A DNA stretch of 36,600 bases, from the NCBI GenBank assembly GCA_028285705.1, contig JANQOS010000091.1, positions 1-36,600 on the forward strand. The letters run 5' to 3'. The DNA comes from Altibacter sp. Lineage in GTDB: Bacteria; Bacteroidota; Bacteroidia; Flavobacteriales; Flavobacteriaceae. Position 1 is the first letter of the stretch. Every line of letters starts with the position of its first letter. Shown piece after piece: positions 7,273 through 15,370 of the stretch. The notes under the pieces are model-generated. The model was given only the letters and a program-made list of their open reading frames with translations, was not told the DNA's origin and did no database searches. Position numbers and translations under genes: made by a program.

Positions 7273-8310
7273 ATGAAAACTAAAATAACTTTTTTTGTAT
7301 TCGCTTCATTATTAATGACTTTCTCGACTACATTTGCACAAGATGGAGAAGGTTTTGTAAACAATTCAGATTATGCTAACCAAAGAGCATTGGATGAAGC
7401 CAAGAAGGTAGAGGCTAACTCTCAAACTACTATTAAAGCAACTGAAGTAACAAATACTTCTGTAAGATTAGCAGCTGCAGAACTTATCAACTACCAGGCA
7501 GTTGCAAGAAATGCCGGTGGAAATTTAATGACAAATGCCAATGTTACTATCGATTTTGAAATAAGAGATGGTGCCGGTGGAACTGCTGTTTTTAATGAAA
7601 CTCAAAACTTAGTAACTGATGCCAATGGTGTCTTCTCTGCCCAAATAGGTAGTGTAAGCCCTTTAGACGCAGTAAACTGGTTGGATATCGACGCTTATCT
7701 TGATGTTACTATGGATGGAACCAATGTAGGTGAAACTCAAATTGGAAGTGTTCCTACTGCTTTACATAGTAGAGAAAGTGGGCAAGTGATGATCTATGGA
7801 TCCGGAACTACAAATGCAGACAAAATGATCGCACAACACTCTCCCGGATTTCCAGGATGGGGAATTGGATACAGCGATGTTGGAGATGACGTAAATTTTA
7901 TGGCCGGAGGTACAACAAATCTAAGTGTTGATCTTGGAACTGGTAATATGACTACTGACGGAAATATAGAAATCACTCAGACTACGACCAGCCCTTCTGT
8001 AAATACAATTTACGGAAACTCCGTTGCAATTGCTTTTGGAAGTATAGATTCTCTTGGAGGAATTTCAACAGGATATGGTATTGCATCAGTTAACAACTCT
8101 GCAACAGGTGTATATGAGGTTACTTTAGACCTGGATTCAAATCCGGCCAACACTATTGTTACCATTACACCGTTTACCATTGGTTTTGGTATACCGGAAA
8201 TTTGTGGATATGAAACAACAGGTGCCAATACATTTACTGTTAGAATACAGGATGCTTCAGGAACAGCAAGAGACAGTGCTTTTACTTTCGTAGTTTACGG
8301 AAACCAATAA
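7273..8310 (+). CDS. Exported fibre-like protein with N-terminal beta domain and C-terminal knob-like domain
   Basis: This 345-aa protein has a Sec signal peptide (first ~23 residues ending TTFAQ), a charged Ala/Glu/Gln linker (24-65), a beta-rich domain beginning LINYQAVARNAGGNLMTN and ending around PTALHS (about 70-168) that is common in secreted Bacteroidetes proteins, a middle segment with glycine-rich turns, and a C-terminal domain (about 235-345) with the pattern VAIAFGSIDSLGGISTGYG ... FTFVVYGNQ. That last domain resembles C-terminal knobs of fibre-like proteins, so I expect a trimeric surface fibre; this is by pattern, not by alignment. It has no T9SS sorting domain. It follows the minimal T9SS protein by 12 bases and is closed by a hairpin at 8318-8357. 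Confidence 0.75.
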   Translation: MKTKITFFVFASLLMTFSTTFAQDGEGFVNNSDYANQRALDEAKKVEANSQTTIKATEVTNTSVRLAAAELINYQAVARNAGGNLMTNANVTIDFEIRDGAGGTAVFNETQNLVTDANGVFSAQIGSVSPLDAVNWLDIDAYLDVTMDGTNVGETQIGSVPTALHSRESGQVMIYGSGTTNADKMIAQHSPGFPGWGIGYSDVGDDVNFMAGGTTNLSVDLGTGNMTTDGNIEITQTTTSPSVNTIYGNSVAIAFGSIDSLGGISTGYGIASVNNSATGVYEVTLDLDSNPANTIVTITPFTIGFGIPEICGYETTGANTFTVRIQDASGTARDSAFTFVVYGNQ

Positions 8311-8317
8311 TATACTT

Positions 8318-8357
8318 AAAGCCCTCTTCAAGACGTAAGCAGCTTTGGGGAGGGTTT
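8318..8357 (+). terminator. Stem-loop terminator after the fibre-like gene
   Basis: AAA(G)CCCTCTTCAA pairs with TTGGGGAGGGTTT: 13 pairs including two G-T wobbles, one bulged G and a loop of about 13 nt. It starts 8 bases after the stop codon at 8310. The T-run downstream is broken (TTTAGTTC, later TTTTTTC). Confidence 0.6.
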
Positions 8358-8405
8358 AGTTCTTAGATTATAATTTTTTCATATGTACATGATTGCGGTG
8401 TACAA

Positions 8406-8439
8406 AAAAGGTTCGGGAGTATTTTCTTCCAAACCTTTT
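8406..8439. terminator. Bidirectional terminator between convergent genes
   Basis: AAAAGGTT (8406-8413) pairs with AACCTTTT (8432-8439), with additional inner pairs (GG.AG / CTTCC) around a TATTTT loop. A-tract on one side and T-tract on the other let it work on both strands. It lies between the plus-strand fibre gene (ends 8310) and the minus-strand PAP2 gene (ends 8501). Confidence 0.65.
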
Positions 8440-8500
8440 CCATTAAAGCTATTTCTTATCACATTCTTTTTATGCTACCAAGCAATTCAAAATATAAAAA

Positions 8501-9055
8501 CTAAGATCTCTTTAAAACTACTTTTAATATCCTATAAAATACAATAGCGAAGAGAACACCAACCAAAGCTCCAACTAAAATATCACTGGGATAATGGACT
8601 CCTGTATAAATTCGACTCATCGCAAAGAGGAAAGGCCACAGATAAGCAACCCAGATCCACCTATTGAATTTGCGTAATGCCAAAACCACAAAAGTTATAA
8701 TAGCAAAGCTTGAAGAAGCATGCCCCGAAAAAAAACTATAGGTAGCAGGTTCTTTTAACACCCTGATAAGGTCCGCGATCGCTTCTACATTGTTAGGTCG
8801 TAATCGGGCTACTAATTCTTTTGTAATATTAGTTGTAATGAATGTAAGCGTAAATGTAAGTAACACAAAACCAAAGACTATAGCTCCTTTTCTGCGTTTG
8901 TAATAGTAGAAGATCAGTAGGGTTAAAAAAATGAACAGTGGTATCCAAGATTCTATGTGAGTTACAAAGATCCAAAAACCGTCGTATGTTTCTACTCCAA
9001 GATTATTTAGAAAAATGAATAATTGACGATCCCATTCTTTAAGTACTTCGAACAT
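8501..9055 (-). CDS. PAP2-family membrane phosphatase
   Basis: This 184-aa integral membrane protein has the three PAP2 catalytic motifs in order: K79-x6-R86-P87 (KELVARLRP), a second motif SFFSGHASS with H112 (Ser-Gly-His; the usual Pro is Phe), and S147-R148-x5-H154-x3-D158 (SRIYTGVHYPSD). About six hydrophobic helices surround them, and the active site should face the periplasm. Such enzymes remove phosphate from lipid phosphates such as undecaprenyl diphosphate, phosphatidate or phosphatidylglycerol phosphate; which one cannot be told here. The start ATG directly abuts the stop of the tatA gene (9056), so the two are co-transcribed from the tatA promoter. All catalytic residues are present. 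Confidence 0.93.
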   Translation of the reverse strand: MFEVLKEWDRQLFIFLNNLGVETYDGFWIFVTHIESWIPLFIFLTLLIFYYYKRRKGAIVFGFVLLTFTLTFITTNITKELVARLRPNNVEAIADLIRVLKEPATYSFFSGHASSSFAIITFVVLALRKFNRWIWVAYLWPFLFAMSRIYTGVHYPSDILVGALVGVLFAIVFYRILKVVLKRS

Positions 9056-9343
9056 TTAGAATTTTCTTTTGATAGGCCCGCTAATGTCGTCTACATCTTC
9101 TTTTAGTTTGTCAATTTCTTTTCGTACATCTTTTGTAATATCAACATCAATTCCCTGCTTCTCGGCACTTTTGGTGATCTCACTCTTAATATCATTGGTA
9201 GCATCCTTGATCTGGCGCATCCCTTTCCCTAACCCACGTGCTATTTCCGGAACTTTATCTGCCCCAAACACCATTAGAATAATGAAGACAATAAAGGCAA
9301 TTTCCGCGCCACTAATAAATAGAAAGAAAGTGTTTGATATCAT
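9056..9343 (-). CDS. tatA: Twin-arginine translocase TatA/TatB-family subunit
   Basis: This 95-aa protein has the TatA/B layout: a short periplasmic N-terminus, one TM helix (residues ~9-26), the hinge Phe-Gly (VFGADKVPEIARGLGKG), an amphipathic helix (KGMRQIKDATNDIKSEI) and an acidic/basic C-terminal tail ending GPIKRKF. TatA oligomerises around TatC to export folded proteins with RR signal peptides. Bacteroidetes commonly encode several TatA-type proteins; TatC is not in the window. The gene begins four bases after a TATATTTG promoter box, so its mRNA is probably leaderless. The downstream PAP2 gene follows with no gap. TatA versus TatB cannot be settled by sequence alone; length and the FG hinge favour TatA/E. 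Confidence 0.9.
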   Translation of the reverse strand: MISNTFFLFISGAEIAFIVFIILMVFGADKVPEIARGLGKGMRQIKDATNDIKSEITKSAEKQGIDVDITKDVRKEIDKLKEDVDDISGPIKRKF

Positions 9344-9347
9344 ACCA

Positions 9348-9379
9348 CAAATATAAGGAAGTTTATATCCATAACTAAA
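9348..9379 (-). promoter_or_regulatory. Bacteroidetes-type promoter of tatA, leaderless arrangement
   Basis: On the minus strand, a TTTA box (9376-9379) lies 20 nt upstream of TATATTTG (9348-9355), fitting the Bacteroidetes TTTG-N19-TAnnTTTG promoter. Only four bases separate the box from the ATG at 9343, so transcription should start at or within a base or two of the start codon. Confidence 0.6.
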
Positions 9380-9382
9380 AAA

Positions 9383-9403
9383 GCCCCGTTAAAGTAACGG
9401 GGC
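9383..9403 (-). terminator. Rho-independent terminator after the M1 peptidase gene
   Basis: GCCCCGTTA / TAACGGGGC forms a perfect 9-bp stem with a 3-nt loop. Read on the minus strand it is followed by six T. It lies 23 bases downstream of the M1 stop codon and just upstream of the tatA promoter, insulating the two units. Confidence 0.9.
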
Positions 9404-9425
9404 CATCATTATAAATTAAGGAGTA

Positions 9426-11729
9426 TTACTGTCCTTTTACATTTTCTTTGAACTTATCAAACTCACCCAGCTCTTTACTTTTTGGCCAGTTGTTATTAGA
9501 AGTATCAATGTCTGCGGTTTCTTCATCGGGATCTACCACAATTTTGGTGATCTCTTTATCTGAAGCAATTACTTTACCAACAAACTTATCGTTCTTTCTC
9601 CAAATTTGAGCAGGATAGGTAATTCTTTCTGTAGTTCCATCGCTATAGGTATATTCTGCAATGATAGGCATTGGAATTCCTCCCGGTTTTTCGAAAGTTA
9701 CTTCATAGAAGTATTTCGGGTTTTTAAGTTTGGACCTTTCCTCAGCCGGAACATTATCCATAATATATTCCTGAAGTGTCGTTACATCAGATAGTGTTGA
9801 TGTACGCATACTCTCTTCAAAATCTTCACTTCCTTCTTCTACCAGGTATACCAATGGAGGTAGGTCACTTTCGGTCATTCCACGTTCTTTAAGCATCTCA
9901 CGAATTTCCGTGTTCATTTTTGAAGTAACATAGAATTTTTTCACCTCTTTTACACCTATATCCGTATAGTCCGTTGTATAGAACCAGGCTCTCCAAAACC
10001 AATCCAGGTCTACAGCTGATGCATCTTCCATACTACGGAAAAAGTCTTCCGGAGTTGGATGCTTAAACATCCAGCGCTGTGAGTAGGTTCTAAAAGCATA
10101 GTCAAAAAGGTCGCGTCCCATAACGGTTTCACGAAGAATATTCAATCCGGTCGCCGGTTTGGAATAAGCATTGGCTCCAAAGTTATAGGTATTTAACCCT
10201 TTGGTCATAATAGGTGCCAAAGAACTTTGGTCCCCTGCCATATAATCTACTATTTTATTTGCAGGCCCGCGACGTGACGGATATTTCTTATTAGGAGCAA
10301 TTGCATCCGGATACCATTCTCCAAAATCCTGTTCTGCTACATATTGTACAAATGTATTTAAACCTTCATCCATCCATGTCCATTGACGTTCGTCACTGTT
10401 TACGATCATAGGGAAATAGTTGTGCCCTACTTCGTGAATAATCACACTCATCATTCCGTACTTAGTGCGGTCACTGTAAGTACCGTCTTTCTCCGGCCTA
10501 CCATAGTTCCAGCATATCATAGGATATTCCATTCCCTGGTTCTTAGCATGTACGGAAATTGCTTTGTGGTATGGGTAATCAAACGCCATTCTTGAATAGG
10601 TCTTCAGTGTGCTGGCAACCACTATGGTAGAATAGTCTTCCCAAAGAGGATTTCCCTCCGGAGGATAAACAGATACTGCCATTACGTCTCTGTTACCTAT
10701 TTTTACAGCCATCATATCCCAAATATATCTTCGTGAAGTTGCAAATCCGTAATCACGTACGTTCTCTGCTCTAAATTTCCACGTTTTCTTTTGAGTTGAA
10801 AATCCTTTTGAAGCAGCTTCGGCTTCTTCCTGTGTTACAATAAGAACAGGCTTGTCATAAGACTTCTTAGCCTGATCATAGCGTTTCATCATATCCTTGG
10901 AAAAGACCTCTTTTCGGTTTAAGAGAACACCTGTAGCATCTAAAGTGTGATCCGCAGGTACCGTGATATTCACATCGAAATTTCCAAAAGGCAAAGCAAA
11001 CTCATCACGTCCCCAGAACTGACTATTTTGCCAACCTTCCACATCATTATAAACAGCCATACGAGGATAGAACTGTGCAATTACATAACCGCGGGTTCCA
11101 TCATCAAAAGTTTCATAACCACTTCGTGCGCGGTCAACGGTATGCTCCGGAATATTGTACCACCATTTTATAGAAAATGTAAACTTCTCTCCGGGTTTTA
11201 AGCTTTTAGGCATCTCTACACGCATCATGGTTCGGTTAATTGTATAAGGAAGGCTTCCTCCTTTGGTATTTTTAACCTCTTGAATGTTGAAACCTCCTTC
11301 AAAGGGGTCTTCCATATAATCTCCCACAAAACCGCTTACTCTTCTTGCAGGGCCTGCACCACCTCCATCAATCAGTGGAGTCTTTGAATCTTTAGAACGT
11401 ACATTTTGATCCAACTGCACCCAAAGATATTCCAATACATCCGGAGAGTTATTGGTATACGTTATGGTCTCATTACCATAGAGTTTTGCATTTTTGTCAT
11501 CCAACTCTATGTCCATCACATAGTCCGCCTGTTGTTGGTAGTATTGTGGCCCTGGGGCTCCACTGCCAGCTCTATACACATTAGGAGTTGAGAACTCTTC
11601 GTATAGTTGTTTAAAACGGTTATTATTGTAATGTCCGGGTTCGCGTTCTGTTTTTTCTTTTTCCTGTGCGTAACTCATTCCTGCAGTAAGAAACAATATC
11701 GCTAAAGAAAGGTACTTCACTAGTTTCAT
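9426..11729 (-). CDS. Exported M1-family zinc metallopeptidase (aminopeptidase N-like)
   Basis: This 767-aa protein has a Sec signal peptide (first ~22 residues ending MSYAQ), an N-terminal beta domain (about 60-290) and the M1 catalytic domain with zinc motif H432-E433-V-G-H436 and third ligand E455 in WMDEGLNTF, the normal 18-residue spacing. The exopeptidase motif usually written GxMEN reads GMEYPMI, a variant that occurs in part of this family and may alter N-terminus binding. A long C-terminal region (about 620-767) ends in Lys/Glu-rich sequence with no T9SS sorting domain, so a periplasmic location is most likely. It would trim N-terminal residues from peptides, feeding peptide uptake. 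The DUF6702 gene lies 57 bases upstream on the same strand. A strong terminator follows. Confidence 0.93.
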   Translation of the reverse strand: MKLVKYLSLAILFLTAGMSYAQEKEKTEREPGHYNNNRFKQLYEEFSTPNVYRAGSGAPGPQYYQQQADYVMDIELDDKNAKLYGNETITYTNNSPDVLEYLWVQLDQNVRSKDSKTPLIDGGGAGPARRVSGFVGDYMEDPFEGGFNIQEVKNTKGGSLPYTINRTMMRVEMPKSLKPGEKFTFSIKWWYNIPEHTVDRARSGYETFDDGTRGYVIAQFYPRMAVYNDVEGWQNSQFWGRDEFALPFGNFDVNITVPADHTLDATGVLLNRKEVFSKDMMKRYDQAKKSYDKPVLIVTQEEAEAASKGFSTQKKTWKFRAENVRDYGFATSRRYIWDMMAVKIGNRDVMAVSVYPPEGNPLWEDYSTIVVASTLKTYSRMAFDYPYHKAISVHAKNQGMEYPMICWNYGRPEKDGTYSDRTKYGMMSVIIHEVGHNYFPMIVNSDERQWTWMDEGLNTFVQYVAEQDFGEWYPDAIAPNKKYPSRRGPANKIVDYMAGDQSSLAPIMTKGLNTYNFGANAYSKPATGLNILRETVMGRDLFDYAFRTYSQRWMFKHPTPEDFFRSMEDASAVDLDWFWRAWFYTTDYTDIGVKEVKKFYVTSKMNTEIREMLKERGMTESDLPPLVYLVEEGSEDFEESMRTSTLSDVTTLQEYIMDNVPAEERSKLKNPKYFYEVTFEKPGGIPMPIIAEYTYSDGTTERITYPAQIWRKNDKFVGKVIASDKEITKIVVDPDEETADIDTSNNNWPKSKELGEFDKFKENVKGQ

Positions 11730-11786
11730 AATATTAATTTGATTGATTAAGGTTCTAAAAATAGTTCTTTATTGTCTTTATTTTAC

Positions 11787-12293
11787 TCATTCACCGAAGT
11801 TTAACAATCCTTTAGGATTATCTTTATCCAAAACTAGGCTTCTTCTGTTTTTTGGGGTTTTTAAATGAATAATATTTTGTTGTTCATCGAACATATCAAA
11901 TAAAATTTCATTTTCAATTTCCAAGGTCTTTAGATCTGCTATTCCTGTAATTTCAAGATATACTTTCATCACATCATTTTCATACGCTATTCCAACAAAA
12001 GTGAAAGTTTCCGGTTTACCATTTACATGTATCTGTAATTTCTGAAAAATATATTTCTTTAAATAAGCGACATCTGTAGCTGTTTCATTTTTGGTACCTA
12101 ATGAAATATCCGGACTGTACCTTTCCTGAAGCACATCTTCAATATCATCTGTAAAGATCTTTGTAATTATCTGAAGTGATTCTTTTTCCTGAACGTATTC
12201 AATCTTAGTAATACTTACATAAAATTTATGAGCTGTAGCAGCTGTAAATAAAGAAAAGAGCAGTAATAGAGTTGCTATTCTAAAAAACTTCAT
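11787..12293 (-). CDS. DUF6702-family exported protein
   Basis: This 168-aa protein starts with a Sec signal peptide (MKFFRIATLLLLFSLFTAATA) directly followed by HKFYVSITKIEY, the conserved start of the mature DUF6702 domain. The rest contains QIITKIFTDDIEDVL and the C-terminal pattern NIIHLKTPKNRRSLVLDK ... GLLNF. The fold looks beta-rich; no catalytic motif is visible and no function is established that I know of. It lies between the M1 peptidase (57 bases downstream) and a carboxypeptidase-regulatory-like protein (118 bases upstream), all on the minus strand; this trio is a familiar neighbourhood in flavobacteria (recollection). A helper role in envelope peptide processing is only a guess from that context. 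Confidence 0.85.
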   Translation of the reverse strand: MKFFRIATLLLLFSLFTAATAHKFYVSITKIEYVQEKESLQIITKIFTDDIEDVLQERYSPDISLGTKNETATDVAYLKKYIFQKLQIHVNGKPETFTFVGIAYENDVMKVYLEITGIADLKTLEIENEILFDMFDEQQNIIHLKTPKNRRSLVLDKDNPKGLLNFGE

Positions 12294-12411
12294 AAATAAA
12301 ACCGGTTCAAAGTATATAGGACGTGCCTTTTTTAGAAATGTTACATAATTTTATTTTTCTTTTTGAGAAATTCTTAAAACCTCAACATAATTTCCTTTTC
12401 AAAATATGCTT

Positions 12412-13221
12412 TTAATTCCCTCCTATTTCCTTTTTATAGAGAATACTTTGATAGGTAATAAAGTCTAAAAGAAGCAGTTCATTTTCTATTTTTAACAGAT
12501 CACTGTCAATACCTGCTTCCTCCATATAGTATATAAAATCGTTTACCCTGCTTTCAGGAATTCCAAATGTTTTGGTGAGATAGTCATTGCTAAAACGTTG
12601 TCGCATTGCATTGATAAGTACCACCTTATCAATTGGCTTTTCAACCGGATCTTTTTTCTTCTTCTTAAAAAGTAACCCTGCCAACCCAACAAAATTCAAA
12701 GAAGCTTGTTTTTGGCCGTTGTAAAATGCTTCTTCTGCTTTGTTACCATCAATAGAACTGTACTGGTCATCCGAGAATTCGTAACCAAACTCCAGGGTTG
12801 TATAGGACAGGTCCCATTGAGGGTTCATATTTGCTGTTTTAATCCTTTTAAGATCCGCAATGATATTTCCGGAAAGATCGTATGGGCTTACAACCACTTC
12901 TTCTAACTGATTCACAGTAGGGTTCAGATAGATCGCCATTCGTTTTTTATCGATAACTCCTTTATCGACAATGATCGTAAAACTCTGAAATTGTATGGCA
13001 GTAACCTGTATACGGTCATTTTCGGCAACATCCAGTTCAAAATCACCCGTAATATTTGTTATGGTGCCTTTCTGTGAAGAAATATTATACACATTCACAC
13101 TCTCCACATCTTCGCCTAGAGGAGCAGTGATCTTTCCCTGAATTTTAACACGTTCAATGTTCTGAGAAAAAACATACATTGGAAAAGAAAAAAACAATAT
13201 GACGAACAGAAATCTTTGCAT
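12412..13221 (-). CDS. Exported carboxypeptidase-regulatory-like (CarboxypepD_reg) domain protein
   Basis: This 269-aa protein has a Sec signal peptide (first ~20 residues ending YVFSQ) followed by a transthyretin-like beta-sandwich (about 24-105) of the CarboxypepD_reg-like family: VKIQGKITAPLGEDVESVNV, GTITNITGDFELDV and the LEEVVVSPYDLSG end that in TonB-dependent receptors leads into the plug. Here no receptor follows. The remaining ~155 residues are mostly helical, with a Lys-rich patch (LLFKKKKKDP) and a conserved-looking C-terminus (LLLLDFITYQSILYKK). It is probably periplasmic or at the outer membrane. It sits upstream of DUF6702 and M1 on the same strand, and diverges from pepE with an 83-base spacer. 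Specific function is unknown. Confidence 0.85.
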   Translation of the reverse strand: MQRFLFVILFFSFPMYVFSQNIERVKIQGKITAPLGEDVESVNVYNISSQKGTITNITGDFELDVAENDRIQVTAIQFQSFTIIVDKGVIDKKRMAIYLNPTVNQLEEVVVSPYDLSGNIIADLKRIKTANMNPQWDLSYTTLEFGYEFSDDQYSSIDGNKAEEAFYNGQKQASLNFVGLAGLLFKKKKKDPVEKPIDKVVLINAMRQRFSNDYLTKTFGIPESRVNDFIYYMEEAGIDSDLLKIENELLLLDFITYQSILYKKEIGGN

Positions 13222-13304
13222 AGTTTAAAAGTACTGTTTGTTTTCTTACTAAAGTCTTAAGGTTATGCTTCTATTTGTTAAATTTACACTTTATACATCT
13301 TTCT

Positions 13305-14015
13305 ATGAAGAACCTTATTGTTGCCAGTACCTCTACAGTTTATGGAGGGAGTCATCTCGATTATCTATTAGAAGAAATTTCACATTTGTTTTCTAATACT
13401 GAAGAAGTTCTCTTCATTCCTTATGCGCGCCCCGGTGGAATTTCTCATGACACATATACAGAAAAGGCAGCCGAGGCATTTTCACAAATAGGTAAAAAAC
13501 TCGTAGGAATTCATACCTTCGACAATGCCGAAACAGCAATAAAAAATGCAAAAGGAGTTTTTACCGGTGGAGGAAACACATTTGTATTGGTTTCACAACT
13601 GTACCAAAATGGCTTAATGCAACCTTTACGGGATGCTATTTTCAATGGGCTTCCCTATCTGGGTACCAGTGCGGGGAGCAATATTTGCGGTGTGACAATG
13701 CAAACCACGAATGATATGCCCATTGTATATCCTCCGTCTTTTAAAACATTAGGAGCCATACCATTTAATATCAACCCTCATTACCTGGATCCCGATCCAA
13801 CAAGTACACATATGGGCGAGACCCGGGAAACCCGAATAAAAGAATACCACACACAAAATAACATTCCGGTGGCTGGGCTTAGGGAAGGAAGTTGGTTACA
13901 AGTAACCGGAGATACTGTTATTTTGAAAGGAGAACATTCTGCCAGGATTTTCCAACAGGACAAAGAACCTTTTGAAATAGAACCAGGTACAGAACTTGGT
14001 GTGCTCCTTAGCTAA
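13305..14015 (+). CDS. pepE: Dipeptidase E (peptidase family S51)
   Basis: This 236-aa cytoplasmic serine peptidase belongs to the PepE family, which hydrolyses dipeptides with N-terminal Asp (Asp-X). The nucleophile S122 sits in GTSAGSN, after the FTGGGNTF strand-turn (residues 86-93), and H159 in NINPHYLDPD provides the second catalytic residue. These positions match Salmonella PepE (S120, H157) and the length fits. I chose ATG 13305 because the mature fold begins with KNLIVAST; the upstream ATG at 13275 adds ten residues outside the fold. The 3' end overlaps the convergent GNAT gene by four bases (interlocked stop codons in CTAA). It suits the peptide-uptake theme of the window. Confidence 0.93.
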   Translation: MKNLIVASTSTVYGGSHLDYLLEEISHLFSNTEEVLFIPYARPGGISHDTYTEKAAEAFSQIGKKLVGIHTFDNAETAIKNAKGVFTGGGNTFVLVSQLYQNGLMQPLRDAIFNGLPYLGTSAGSNICGVTMQTTNDMPIVYPPSFKTLGAIPFNINPHYLDPDPTSTHMGETRETRIKEYHTQNNIPVAGLREGSWLQVTGDTVILKGEHSARIFQQDKEPFEIEPGTELGVLLS

Positions 14016-14437
14016 AGCATCTTTATAAAATGATAGCCGCGTGCTATAAAACCTTGATTCGCATAAAATTTATGAGAAGGATAGTTATCTACATATGTGT
14101 TTAACTCTACCCAGTTACAATCTTTTTTTTGAGCGTATTCATAAACAAACTCCATCAAACTATTACCAATACCTTTACTTCTATGAGTATCGTCGATGAT
14201 CACATGGTCTACCTCCATGCTCTTACCCGCATAATGCCTCGTCTGAAACCACATCCCGCAAATTCCAATTAATTTTGCAGCATCATAGATTCCTATACAT
14301 TCATAATTCTGCTGTGACATTTCCAAAACACGCTCTTTTAAAACCGCTTCGGAAATACTTTTATTTCCTAGTTTTTGCAGTAACGGAACAATAATTAAAA
14401 TATCCTTGGGAGGAATAATGAGAAATTTAACGGTCAT
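14012..14437 (-). CDS. GNAT-family N-acetyltransferase
   Basis: This 141-aa cytoplasmic protein has the single-domain GNAT layout: beta strands with IGICGMWF, motif A VDHVIIDDTHRSKGIGNSL with the acetyl-CoA pyrophosphate loop R-S-K-G-I-G, and motif B with the Asn/Tyr pair in WVELNTYVDNYPSHKFYANQ followed by GFIARGYHF. It transfers an acetyl group from acetyl-CoA to an amine; the substrate cannot be predicted. The gene is convergent with pepE (4-base overlap) and divergent from the M15 peptidase at 14604, with a 166-base AT-rich spacer. There are no unusual features. Confidence 0.92.
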   Translation of the reverse strand: MTVKFLIIPPKDILIIVPLLQKLGNKSISEAVLKERVLEMSQQNYECIGIYDAAKLIGICGMWFQTRHYAGKSMEVDHVIIDDTHRSKGIGNSLMEFVYEYAQKKDCNWVELNTYVDNYPSHKFYANQGFIARGYHFIKML

Positions 14438-14603
14438 AGCTATTACTTTGATATCCTTGCATTTGGATTCAAATTCATTTTAAAATTTTATTCATCTCAA
14501 AAATAGGACAAAAAACCCACTTAAAATTGTATTGCAATAGTTACATTGAAATATAGTATCTTGATTGTCATAATTTTTTCTGTTACTCAATTTTAAAACA
14601 TAA

Positions 14604-15344
14604 ATGACCCGAGATACATTCATAAAAATTACAAGCATAGCTGTAGCCGGCTTTGGTATTCTTCCACAAATTTCATTCATGGCACTCCAGGAAAATTTTA
14701 CACGGGAACAACTCATTGGCAAAGGAAATCCGGACATTACCGGAGATTCTTATACTTCTACCATGCATATAGAAGTGAAGGCTGCATTTCAAAAAATGAA
14801 AGATGCAGCAGCCAAAGAGGGTATCAATATTGAAATCGTTTCGGCCTATAGAAGCTTTCAGAGGCAAAAAGAGATCTTTGAAGAAAAATACAGGCGGTTT
14901 ACCGGAGAAGGGTTAACTCCTATACAAGCCATTGAAAAGATCATTGAATATTCGACCATTCCCGGAACTTCCCGACACCATTGGGGGACCGACATCGACA
15001 TTATCGATGCAAACGCTCCTCGCCCCGAAAGTGTATTACAGGCGAAGCACTTTCATGGTGATGGTCCTTTTTGCAAACTGAAAGACTGGTTGAATGAAAA
15101 TGCCAATTCCTTTGGTTTCTTTGAAGTATATACCCACAATGCCAATCGAAAAGGTTTTAAATATGAGCCCTGGCACTTTAGTTATGCCCCTGTTTCAAAG
15201 CCAATGTTGCAAGCCTATAAAAAGCTGGACCTGAAACAAATCCTTTTGGAAGAAAAAATTATGGGTGCCGAACATTTTTCAGATGAATTTATTTCAAAAT
15301 ACCGTACAGAGAATATTTTGGATATTAATCCCAAATTACTTTAG
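14604..15344 (+). CDS. M15-family D-alanyl-D-alanine carboxypeptidase-like peptidase (VanY type)
   Basis: This 246-aa zinc peptidase acts on peptidoglycan peptides ending in D-Ala-D-Ala, or on related amide bonds. The M15B zinc motif S123-R-H125-H-W-G128-T-D130-I-D132 and the later E188-P-W-H191-F-S motif are complete; H125, D132 and H191 are the ligands. The upstream Arg motif VSAYRSFQRQ is present. The N-terminus, TRDTFIKITSIAVAGFGIL, looks like an export signal of the twin-arginine type with the second Arg changed to Asp, so the route (Sec, weak Tat, or a membrane anchor) is uncertain. Its stop is 26 bases before the M48 gene, so the two probably form an operon of envelope peptidases. Confidence 0.92.
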   Translation: MTRDTFIKITSIAVAGFGILPQISFMALQENFTREQLIGKGNPDITGDSYTSTMHIEVKAAFQKMKDAAAKEGINIEIVSAYRSFQRQKEIFEEKYRRFTGEGLTPIQAIEKIIEYSTIPGTSRHHWGTDIDIIDANAPRPESVLQAKHFHGDGPFCKLKDWLNENANSFGFFEVYTHNANRKGFKYEPWHFSYAPVSKPMLQAYKKLDLKQILLEEKIMGAEHFSDEFISKYRTENILDINPKLL

Positions 15345-15370
15345 TAACTTTAAGTCATTAAATTTTAACT

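Noticed and set aside
7273-8310. Prophage tail-fibre gene
   Set aside because: It has a Sec signal peptide and no phage structural, packaging or integrase genes nearby.
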